This document shows, piece by piece, positions 31,571 to 42,100 of a DNA stretch of 64,000 nucleotides. The stretch is taken from NCBI GenBank assembly GCA_946902875.1, contig OX336343.1, forward strand, positions 5,383,754 through 5,447,753, written 5' to 3'. How positions within the stretch are numbered: position 1 is the stretch's first letter; the number at the start of each line of letters is the position of its first letter. Both the position numbers and the translations under genes were made by a program. This DNA is from Nematopogon swammerdamellus. Its lineage: Eukaryota > Arthropoda > Insecta > Lepidoptera > Adelidae. The notes under the pieces are model-generated. The model saw only the letters and a list, made by a program, of their open reading frames with translations, had not been told where the DNA came from and made no database searches.

Positions 31571-33245
31571 AGAAATGAAATGAAAATGAAATGAAATGAA
31601 ATTAAAATGAAATGAAATGAGTTTATTTATCTCATACAATACACACACACACAGTAGATACAATAAAAACACAATACGGACAAGACAAATTGAACCTGAC
31701 ACAGCCTTTGTCCCTCACCACCGAGCCCGGAAGCCGGTGAGAGGGACGCTGATTTTAAGTCAGGCCCAAGTACACAACACAAATAATATTCTAATATACC
31801 CTAACACAAACATATACATAACAACCAGAGAAAAATGAGGAGGAGAAGTCTTAAAGCTACAGTACACAAAGCACAATAACAACACAACAATCCATCCGTC
31901 CGGTCCGTCTGTCGGTCCGCACGTCATAAGAATACATTTTGGAGGCATAAGGCCTTGATTTCATTTCAATAACATTTCTAATTGTTGGTCAAATATACAT
32001 TTCCTCAATTTACATTTGAATGTATTACAATTAGTAATCTCTCTGAGAGGAGGGGGGAGGTCGTTCCAACACCGAGTTGCCGCATATTTGAAGGAAACTT
32101 CAAATGCGGCGCCTCTGTGCCTAGGCACATTTTGACTGCCAGCAGTTTACCCACATATCTCGTGCCGTAGCAGTGCGAATCTCCCAACCAGGTGACTTTT
32201 TCGTACAGTGTTTTAGGCAGGTTTTTTTAATCACAGCTTGAACTAGGCACGAGAAGTGTAGGCGCCTGCGGTTTCGCATATTCAGCGTCCCCAGTTTGTT
32301 CAAAATGGGTGTAATGCAAGCACGTCTCTTAGGCCGCTCGCAATACCTCACACACGAGTTCTGGACACGCTGAATAAGCTTGGCCGTCCTCTCGAGGATG
32401 CAAGGACCGAAAACCACGTCGCAGTAATTAAAGTTGGACACAACGAGTGATTCAGCCAACTGTATCCGAACCTCCACACTGACACAGTTCCGAAATTTGT
32501 ACAGACTTTTTAGTTTGCCATACGACCTGCGAATTAGTTGCTCTACGTTGGCCTGCAAATTTCAGCCCGCCGTCAATCAACACGCCGAGATCCCTGGCCG
32601 ATGCAGCGATGGGTATGGGAACGTTGTTTAACTTGAAACATGGACAGAATTGCATCATTTTACTGCTCTGACCAGTTCCAGGATGTTTCAAGGTCTTCGT
32701 TGATCTTTACGACGGCTTCGGGAGGCTCGGACGGGAGGAAGGACAGCGTTAGCTGAGAGTCATCAGCGAATAGTTCACATTTCATATGTTTGAGACAATT
32801 AGGGTAGTCAGCAGTGAAGGTGGTATAGAGTATGGGTGAGAGGCAGGAGCCTTGAGGGCAACCCCTCTCGACGGAAGCAGGGCACGACTCGGTGACGTCG
32901 CCGCATGAGTTGGGACAACGTACTGTTTGGAATCTGTCCGTTAGAAAACTGCGAATTAGACAGGTTGCGCTGCCTGAGACACCATAGAATGCGAGCTTTG
33001 CCAAAAGAAGTTCATGGTCAAGGCAATCGAATGCTCGGGAATAATCTAGGAGGACTAGAACCGTCACGCAACCCAAGTCGGCGGCGGACAGCGCGTCATC
33101 GACTACATTCAACAATGGTACGCTTGTACCGCGCCCGCGACGGAATCCGGACTGGCATTCGGGAATGATCTCGTTGTCTATGAGGTACGGCGTTAGTTGG
33201 GAGGTCATAACCCGCTCCAGCACCTTTGAGAGTGCTGGTAAAATG
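31571..33245 (-). mobile_element. CR1-like LINE, 5'-truncated
   Basis: The minus strand carries reverse transcriptase, a thumb region and a C-terminal segment in order, and ends in an (ATTTC)n microsatellite (31571-31620 as GAAAT repeats), as CR1/Jockey-related lepidopteran LINEs do. The thumb is read from 32452-32691 and then 32121-32558, with frame changes near 32670, 32555 and 32190. The reading continues to about 32005. The 5' boundary is near 33245. Confidence 0.75.
32660..33223 (-). pseudogene. Reverse transcriptase domain, CR1-like
   Basis: 187 codons contain the family blocks: Q-S-G-F-R-R-G-R-G-T-S, then L-L-D-Y-S-R-A-F-D (catalytic Asp), then G-C-P-Q-G-S-C-L-S-P-I-L, then F-A-D-D-S (the catalytic Asp pair). 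It ends prematurely after the palm; the thumb continues in another frame beyond 32690. It copies element RNA at the target site in intact relatives. This copy is dead through frameshifts. Confidence 0.8.
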
Positions 33246-33394
33246 CTACAGAAAGCAGACGTTGGATTTTATTATAGGTAAGGAATAAGGAAAGGATAAT
33301 TCTCTACCAGTGGCATTCTCTACCAGTTATGATGACTGGGATTGTGAGTAAGTTAGATGCGTAGTTACAACATAAAACATGTAATATACTTACA

Positions 33395-33865
33395 CATCAT
33401 CATCAATCATCAATCAATCAATATTAATAAATCTGTAAGGGATGGTCATGGAGTAAGTTACTTTGTTTTATCAGATAATGCGTTTGTAGACTCGTGTGTA
33501 TGATACTAAAATTAAATTGACGATTTTTAGAAATCTTTTCTGTATGTATGTATGTTAGTGCAAGCACATTTAACTATACGGGACACAAGATAGGCTAAAT
33601 AAAATGCAGTTCCTGTTACGCTAAAATGTGGCTCTTAATCATCATCATCATCATCAGCCTGTATCGGTCCACTGCTGGACATAGGCCTCTCCCAAGGCAC
33701 GCCACCACACGGGGTCTTCCACTCTTCTCATCCATCCACTCCCGGCTCTTATGCAAACCGAAATTGTTCCGTGCGCCGAAATAAAGGTACGGTATAGCGC
33801 GCTCACTTACTTTCTTCTTTTAAAGGCGAATTTCACGCGAGCGAAGCCGCGGGCAAAAGCTATAT
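33395..33865 (-). repeat. LINE tail with nested RTE fragment
   Basis: The outer repeat is the reverse of 53815-54130 (GGGATGGTCATGGAGTAAGT, AATCTTTTCTGTATGTATG, GCGAGCGAAGCCGCGGGCAA). It is split at 33638-33743 by a 106-bp RTE 3' end flanked by the 8-mer GGCTCTTA (33630-33637 and 33744-33751). Confidence 0.65.
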
Positions 33866-33967
33866 ATATATATAACACATAAAACATTACAAAATGTCTC
33901 GGATATTTTCATCAAGCAAAGGGCGACATTTGCCATAAAGTAGAGAAAATTTATGCAGTGTTGCAAA

Positions 33968-35893
33968 TAGGGCTTGCATTATCCGTGAAATTTTCGTATC
34001 CGAATAATTCGAATAGTAGTTAGCCTTACTATTCGGATATTCGGATATTTCGTATAATTCGGATAATTTTGAAAGGAAAGGAACTAAAATTAAAACAACG
34101 GAATGCTGTTTAAATGTATCATTCATTATGTATTAATAATTAAGCAAAAATTAAGTTCTTCTTCTAAAATTAACAAACAAAACATTCATCATTATAATAT
34201 GTATCAGGTCAAACAACATGATTATAATATGTATCAGGTCAAACAATATCAAATGAAACAAACCTAAAAACAATAAAAAGTTTAAACGTTTAACTTCTTT
34301 TCTTAATTTATAATATAATTAGGAACTCTTCTCTTCTTAAATTAACCAACTACCCATCTACATACTATTTTCTTCTTAAATCAACGTTTATTTCAGTCTC
34401 ATCACATTCATTTTTTATTTTTTATTTTGATAATGAGATCTTAAAAAGCTTAAGGAATCCAGGGAGTCGTCTTTCATAGTTGTCCGTAAATGGTTACATA
34501 GGTAGCCAGAGGCAGAAAATACCCTTTCTGCCTATACACTGGTGGGTGTTATTGCCAGCAAAACATTGTAGGCCCTTTTTAAGTTCTTGCTTCTTTGGCC
34601 TCCCTGGTCATAAAGCGCCATTTCTACCTGAATTGTAGTTAGCAAATCGTTTTGGCGGGATGGAGATCGTTGCTCAGGTTGCGCTTGCTTAATTCGCGAA
34701 GATGAAGGTCTCCTCAATACTTTATTAATCTCTTCTTGTAATTGTTCTTTTATTGAACCTTTTACAATGTGAGCGACTGCAGTTACTTGAGGCTCGTTAG
34801 GGATAGTTTCATGTTCCTGTACTCCAAAATAAGTAGAATTAATATGGACGATCGTCTGTTGAATGGCTGCATTTGAATGATTCCTAAAAGTTAAATCAGA
34901 TGTGTCGCGTTCGGCTTCATCATAAAAGCTTTTCGGATTGTGAAGATATTTAATTGTACCACTAAGTTCTGGTACTCGGCGCTTTGCAATTCTTGATTTC
35001 AGTGACTCCACAAGATCGGCACTTATTTGGCTTTCACAGTTCGAAAGTTTTTGCACCATGAACTTCAAAGCTATCTCAGCAGTCAACAGGTTTGCTTTTT
35101 CTTCACAGATGGATTCCACTGTAGCCTTTACAATGCTGAGAGCGTCTGATATTTCTACAAGTTGATTCAACTCTGCTGCACTAAAAGTAGTTTTAATTTT
35201 TAAATCAATAAGGGTTTTAAGCACAGAGTCTTTTAGTTTTACAAATCGGCTGATCATGTTGGCAAGACTGCTCCATCTTGTCTTACAGTCCAGTATAAGG
35301 TGAACACCTGTTTTTTCTCCTTCTATGTCGTATTTATATAGGACTTCAAACTTGGTTGGAGAACGCTTAAGCATCTTTACGACTGTTCGTACTTTGTTAA
35401 TTACATCTTTGTAGTACTTCCGTATATCTGTTCCAGATCCAGATCCACTTCTTGTTCCTGTAGCGACAATAAATCCTTCTTCATTATCCGAGCCGGTGTC
35501 GTCACTGTCCATATCTTCATATTCTGTAGCGGACTTCTCGGTACTTTGAGTTTCAATGAGTTCGTGTTCCTCATCGGTAGATTTTTTTTTCTTATACAGA
35601 ACATCCTGAACTGCTAATTGGATTCCGTGTGCATAACACAACTGGTGGTAGGTTGAAGTCTTTTTCCCTAGAGCAGTCATTACAGTCGCCGCAAAATTGC
35701 CACTGGTACGATGTAAGATGTACGATGCACTGCACACAATGCATATTGTTATGTTTTACCTAGTTAATTTGGAAAAATGAACTATCCGTATTATTCGAAA
35801 TATCCGGATTTCTGATCTTTCATTATTCGGATATAAAAATTGGGCGTATATCCGGATAATTCGGATATCCGGATATCCGGATTGCAAGCCCTA
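33968..35893 (-). mobile_element. hAT transposon, defective
   Basis: Ends TAGGGCTTGCA(T/A) are inverted repeats, and the flanking 8-mer GTTGCAAA occurs on both sides (33960-33967, 35894-35901). Subterminal regions on both ends are full of short ATTCGGAT/ATCCGGAT repeats, typical transposase-binding arrays. At 1926 bp it lacks the N-terminal part of the gene. The transposase is described separately. Confidence 0.85.
34415..35750 (-). pseudogene. hAT transposase, N-terminally truncated with one in-frame stop
   Basis: Cut-and-paste transposase. On the minus strand an uninterrupted frame of about 400 codons contains T-Y-H-Q-L-C-Y-A-H-G-I-Q-L-A-V, an acidic E/D-S-rich insert, and C-K-T-R-W-S-S-L, all known from hAT proteins. 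After P-T-S-V a TAG at 34532-34534 interrupts; the same frame then continues A-E-R-V-F-S-A-S-G-Y-L to TAA at 34415, which is the hAT dimerisation signature. The BED zinc finger and the first catalytic region are absent upstream (stop near 35755). One substitution separates this C-terminus from being open, so the copy is young. Confidence 0.85.
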
Positions 35894-35901
35894 GTTGCAA
35901 A

Positions 35902-36086
35902 TATCACAGACCAAGAATTCTGCGCTCCTTGTCATGTCAACCACTTGACACTGGCATAGTCGCTTATGCGAGACACAAAAAAAAAGTCATAAGAGGCCAG
36001 TTGCCAATATGGCTAAAGGACTGCTTTGACCATCGCGCGGTCCAAATAGAATATAACCACTAAAACAAGAAGAAGAAGAAGTCGAG
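35902..36086 (+). other. Sequence upstream of the first MARVEL-like exon
   Basis: No TATA box was seen. An (AAG)n run at 36067-36080 lies directly before the ATG; the AG at 36068-36069 could be a splice acceptor if the exon is not the first. Confidence 0.25.
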
Positions 36087-36119
36087 ATGAACGCATGCAT
36101 TCTCAAATACATCGAATTG
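36087..36119 (+). CDS. Exon 1 of the MARVEL-like gene
   Basis: MNACILKYIEL followed by a strong donor GTGAGTAAG at 36120. The 11 codons begin membrane helix 1 and join in phase 0 to V-L-T-V-T-C-L-V-L of exon 2, giving one continuous hydrophobic helix. Confidence 0.65.
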
Positions 36120-39100
36120 GTGAGTAAGATCATAAACACACGCTTGGCACATCGGCTTGACCCTTATGCTCTCGAAGGATGCTGTATTGTACCCCCAGCC
36201 CCAGGGTAGAGTATGTGTGATGAACTAGCTTTGTCCAGGTGCTAACGATATCTCCCAGTGTAAGCATTGTCCAGATGCTGACGATATCTCCCAGTGTAGA
36301 GTGTGTGTTAAACTAGCATTGTCCAGGCGCTGACGATATCTCCTAGTGTAGAGTGTGTGCGCTGAAATATAATGTCCAGGTGCTAACGATATCTTCCAGT
36401 GTAGAGTATGTGCGCAGAACTAGCATTGTCTAGGTGCTGACGATATCTCCTAGTGTAAAGTGTGTGTGTGTTGAACTAGCATTGTCCAGGCGCTGACGAT
36501 ATCTCCTAGTGTAGAGTGTGTGCGCTGAAATATAATGTCCAGGTGCTAACGATATCTTCCAGTGTAGAGTATGTGCGCAGAACTAGCATTGTCTAGGTGC
36601 TGACGATATCTCCTAGTGTAAAGTGTGTGTGTGTGTTGAACTAGCATTGTCCAGGCGCTGACGATATCTCCCAGTGTAGAGTGTGTGCGTTTAACTAGCA
36701 TTGTACAGATGGTGACGATATCTCCCAGCCACTGGCGGCTGGTCCTAAAGTGCGCTCGTGCGCCGCACTACCATACCACGAGAAGTCTTCACTTCACTCA
36801 AAATAAATAATATCTTACAAGATACCTACATTAAAACCATAAAGATCGTACTCCAAATAAATACGAATATGAATTCGACCTTATTTTATAGACCACAAGG
36901 CACTCTTTTGCGTTTAAACGCGCGCTCCGTGCGGAATCGAGTAACGCACCCGGGTATCCAATACTGAATGTATGGCGATCGGCAAAACACCGCTGGCGCG
37001 TGAGACAAAAGATACTTCATAGAAACAGTATGGGCCGAAATGGAGTTCTGCGTGCGGCGCACGAGCGCCAAACAAGGACGCTATATCCAGTGGTCGAATT
37101 GGACTTATTCACGAACCGGAACGCGCCCCCCCCCCCCCCCCCAAGCCCCAATAAAATTGAAACATACGTAATTCATCATTCATCAAACGTAAATGTAAAG
37201 AATCTTGAAAGAAATTGATCGTAGTGTCAGATTAAGCGAGGGCTGTAGCAAATGATGTCAGCCAAATTAGGTTCTTTGCTTTGATATAATACCAATCAGC
37301 CTCACCTCTAATAACAAAAAATAATGCGTCTGTCATACATACATAACGAAATTTTCGGAAAATTCATTCACTGGTGGTTGGTTCAATGAAACTAAGTACA
37401 TAGGTACAAAATTCCCTTTTTCACAAAATGTTTTTATCTGTATGCCTGTCTGTCTGTTTGCCTGGGTATCACGTTAAAACCGTTGCTTCTATTATCGTGA
37501 CATTTCATGAATAAATGAAAAAATGTCCAGAAGATGCACTTGCGAAATATCATCACACTCAATTATCAAAGACAGACAGAGCAGTGACGAATAATATAAA
37601 ATTAGGTATGACGATATTTTATATTATCGCAAAGAGCACCACCCATATTGGTCAAATTGTAGCTTTTTTGTTATGAAAAACGGAAGCTGTGTAAATAAAA
37701 TCATCTTTGCGAGCCGGAAAGACTGAGGAAAACTTTTACGAAACGGAACGGTGATTTCACGAACCGGAACGGCGTTCCGGTGCGTTCCGGTTCAATTCGA
37801 GCACTGGCTATATCGTGAATAGCCGCGCGTGCGACACGTCGCGAGCGATTCGTTTTGCACGAGTCCGTCTGCCTAGACTCAGCGCGCTGTCATGTGATGT
37901 ATAATGCGCGGGGCGGATCTCGGCGTGTCGCCGCCGCAGCGGCTCGTCAGTGTTCTCCCTCGCACCCGCACCGTACTTGTATAGTGTATGCACGTGGCGG
38001 GTCGCCCGCTGCGGCGACGACACGCCGAGATCCGTCCCGCGCATTATACATACATAACATAACACAGGTTAGCGCGCGAATATTTAAAATGGGATATGGT
38101 TAGGTTTTGTGATATCTGTCACGTGTGATATTTGCCTAAGCGTTGGTTAAAGGTAAGGCTTTACAATCAGGTGATGCCGGGTTCAATTCCTACTTTTCAA
38201 ATGCTTTAATTTTTATATATTTTTTGAAGTATTTTTGGGACATTACTACTGTTTTCTTTTTGAAAGCTGCAGTTAGTGTTGTGGTCTATGGGTGTGTTCA
38301 TAAAGGTACTAAAAATGAGTTAAAAAACTTGTTTGGATTTTCTTTCTTGTTTTTTGCAACTCATTGAGTGCCTCGAGAATATTCATACTAGGTATGTACA
38401 TAATAAAACGCAGGCGTTTAAAAAATTCGGAAGTCCCGATCTTAAAATAACATGACAGGAATGTGTTGGGAAATTTGGTATTTAAGTACCTAGGTAGGTA
38501 CTTCGCGCACTACCGGTCACTGTAGTCACCAGCCGCCACTGCTCCCAGCGTAGAGTACACGAGTCAGTAAGCCTGGCTTACTGACTCGTGGTAGAGTATG
38601 ACGTGCGATAAAATAGAATGTCCAGGTGCTGGCGATATTTCACAGTGAAGAGTGTGCGCGCTGAACTAGCATTGCCCAGGTGCTGACGATATCTTCCAAT
38701 GTAGAGTTTGCCTGCTGAACTGGCATTGTCCCGGTGCTGACCATATGGGTCAGTGTAGAGTGCGCGCGCTAAACTAGCATTGTCCAGGTGCTGACAGTGA
38801 CGTGCTTGGTTCTACATCACTACAGTTACGATCTGACGGACGTGAACACCCTCGTGCTGTGCTCAGGCACCTTCGTCGGCTTCCTAGTGCTGCTCAGCGG
38901 GGAAATTATAGGTCTCTCACTCATCTCCTATCCTCCATCATCTCTGTTCTGCTACGCTATTCTCTGTTCTACTCTGTGCTGGTCTGCTCTGCCTTGTACT
39001 GCTCTGCTTTTTTTTTATTGTAAGCTCGACATAGTGCGCATAGGCACCCATGAGGTGTCTAACGGAGCATCCGCGGTAAGTCCAGCGTTTAGGGATGCAA

Positions 39101-42100
39101 TCCCTGCCCAGTGCGTGTGTGCGGAGGTGGAAAGGGGACGGTGGGATCGCGTTAAAAACAGCTCCTCCGAGCATTCCCCATGGAATAGGCAATAGAACAC
39201 ACTTAGGGAGCCGACATCCCTACGGATTTGCAGTGGTTCTAGATCGCGGGACATTTCGCGCGATCTAGAACCTGCTCTTGCTCTGCTTTCTGCTGCTTTC
39301 TGCTCTGCCTTGTACTGCTCTGCTCTGCTATGCTATGCTCGCTCAATATTTTTTTTACTCTCCTTCCTTTACTCTTCTCCTTTCCTTACTCTTCTCCCCG
39401 CCCGCGCGGGGGCGTTCCGTGCTCTGTGGTTTAAACTGATAAATTAGTTTTAATTTATTTTATCTAATAGTGTACATACCTATTTAAAGTACACATTGAT
39501 TACATTATATAGATCTATGTAAATGTATTTTATTACCTACGTAAAGAATTGAAGCAAAGAATTTATCCTTATATAATAAAATGCCTCGTAAAATGCGCCG
39601 TCGCGATCCTGTGTTCGCTTAGTCGAGAACTACTCAATCGAGTAATTGAGGCATATCTAAGGATGGTTACAGGATATTTCCGCGAAGCAAAGCCGCGGGA
39701 ACCCTATATTTAGCTATAATTTTTGTTTCATACCTACTCAAGACACAACCCTAATAATATCAATGCTCCACAGTAACAAAATTTGTTGTTCATACGTGAA
39801 TGCTATTCCGTGTTTTTTAACTATTTAAATAATTAGACATGACTAAGAAAAATTATTTATTATGTATGTATATGTCTGCCTTCTACCTGTGTTTTATTTA
39901 ATTACAATTTCTATGCTACAAACTCTGAGGCTACTATATATTATAATAATGTATGTATATATATATTTACTTATGTATTTAATTTTATTTGTATTTTTCT
40001 TTACTAATGTATCGTGTAAGTTTTTACTACTAACGTTTATTTATATAATTCAATAATATGTATAATGCTTATGCATAATAATAATTTGTTATAGATATAC
40101 AATCTACATACCTACACTATGCTTTCTACGCTTGCGTAAATGTTGTAAAGAATGCAGTCAGACATTAACCTCGCCTTTTGTGACCTTTTTTAAAATTTTT
40201 ATGCAATAAAGTACCTATATTTTATTTTTTATTTGATTTGAAGTTTTAAGTACCTATATACATAAGAAATGTTTTATATTAATAAGCGCCATCTACTGGT
40301 ACATCTCCGAATTAAGTGTTCAGCAAGCTAGGTAACTGGAAGTTTGTCCGTTAGTGGAGGTAGAGTTAACGTCGAACTATTTAAGTGTAGATGAAGACCG
40401 CTAGATGGCGGTGTTATCACAAAATGAATGTAGCTTAATATGCGGTATATTATACCGCCTACTGATTTATGTAGAAGATGTAGGTACGAGTTATTTATTA
40501 TTCAATCTACGCTGTGTGTGAGTGAATGTGTGAAGTAGATGCACGAATTATGTTTTCCTAAATACATTTACTTACAGGCCTGCCTATTACTAAGTAGATC
40601 TTCAGTAATAATTATAAAATTACGCAGGCGGTATAGACATCCTAAGACGGCTACAGTGTCCGGCCCGGCAGCAAATAATATCTGTCGACAAAAACTTGGT
40701 GTCGAGCAAAGACCGTGTCCAGCTTTAAGCCGCCGCGTCTCCTGCGCATGTTTTTTCGAAACATTACACAAGAAACATTACACAAAAAACATTTTTTTTC
40801 TCCGAGGTTTTCTTATCCATCCAAAGAAGAAGACTTTCGCGGAAGACCGCGTGTGGTGGCGTGCCTTGGGAGAGGCCTATGTCCAGCAGTGGATCGATAT
40901 AGGCCGATGATGATGATGATGATGATTTGTTTTCATACAAATGTGGATGGCCACGCCCACGCCCCAATGTTTCGATGTTTCTGTGTTGTGTAATGTTTCG
41001 AAAGAAACATTCGCAGGTGCGGTTGCCGCATGCGGCTGACCGGTGCGGTTGGCTATATGTATGACGATCTAAGGAGCCTTGTCTTGTAGTGCTATGCGGC
41101 CAAACGCACTGCGGTTGTGGCTAACCGGTCCGGTCCGGTTGCGGATGGTAGCGGTAGCGGGCAGTGCCACGCGGTCCGGCTGCCGGACCGGTCGTATGTA
41201 CAGTTTTTTGTAAAAGCTTTTTATTGATAATCTAAAGAAATTGAAGAATTTTTGTTCGTCTTCGCGTAATTCAGAAAACAGTAGGTGAAATTCTCCCTTC
41301 AACAACCTTGCAGCTACTATTAGGGTGTTGATGAAATCTTCTTTCTGAGCGTTGGAGTCGACGGCGGCGGGCGGCCGGGTCGATGCTTTATCCGCCGATG
41401 TATTAAAATACATAGTGAGTAAAAATTTCAATGTATCCATTATTAAACTGTACACAAGCGTTCGTGCTGCAGGCAAACCGCACTGTACTGCAAGCTACAC
41501 GGAGCGAGCGACCGTGCGTGCGCGGCTAGCCGGAGCGGTTCAGCCGCACCGGCTCACCGCATAGAGAAACCATCTGGTTGTCGAGCAAAAATAAAATTTT
41601 ACATAAAAAAAAAATTACATTTAGTGTTTCATTCGTTTGATATTAAGTTTATATTAGGTAAACATTGTTTTTTTATTTAATATTTCGTTTTATTTATTTA
41701 TTTACTTAAATAAATTCGACAGACAACCGACGAATCACTCCGCGCACGAAGTAAATGCTCTTAGTGGGCTCGTATCGTAGCGTTTTGTGTGTAGTTCGTG
41801 CGCGGAGTGACGTCAGCGTTATCTATGGAAAGTTGCAACCTTTGTTGCATCGCATGGTGTGCTGCGCGACTTGCGCGCGATCTGTACGCGGCTCTAGCTA
41901 GACATCGCATAATCCTTCCCATTTACGAGGCAGACAGAGCAGAATTGAAGTTTATTTTCGGTTCCATAAATAGAATTTATAGCCGAGATGTTCGAATAGA
42001 CCGTGCTAGTCGAACTAGCATACCGAGGAGGTTTCAGTACAAAAAAAAACCTTGAATAACACGTTTCTTGTACCTATAGGGACCGCCCTTAATTTTTCAC

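Larger units (their letters stand above)
36730..38541. mobile_element. Non-autonomous hAT element A, 1.8 kb
   Basis: Ends CACTGGCGGCTGGT and (inverted) CAGTGGCGGCTGGT are flanked by the 8-mer CTCCCAGC on both sides (36722-36729, 38542-38549). The flanking DNA on both sides is the intronic minisatellite, so the insertion point is certain. No transposase frame inside. It contains element B and a GC-rich hairpin. Confidence 0.85.

Noticed and set aside
38798..38911. Exon 2 starting at the second AG (38797)
   Set aside because: That start enters in phase 1 and cannot join exon 1, which ends in phase 0; the acceptor at 38787 gives a continuous membrane helix.
41736..41809. Another 8-bp-duplicated TIR-only hAT insertion
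   Set aside because: The flanking 8-mers (CGACGAAT and ACGTCAGC) do not match, so it is listed only as an inverted repeat.
41798..42055. A plus-strand protein gene in intron 2
   Set aside because: No domain, no splice context, and it overlaps the inverted-repeat element; composition is unremarkable.
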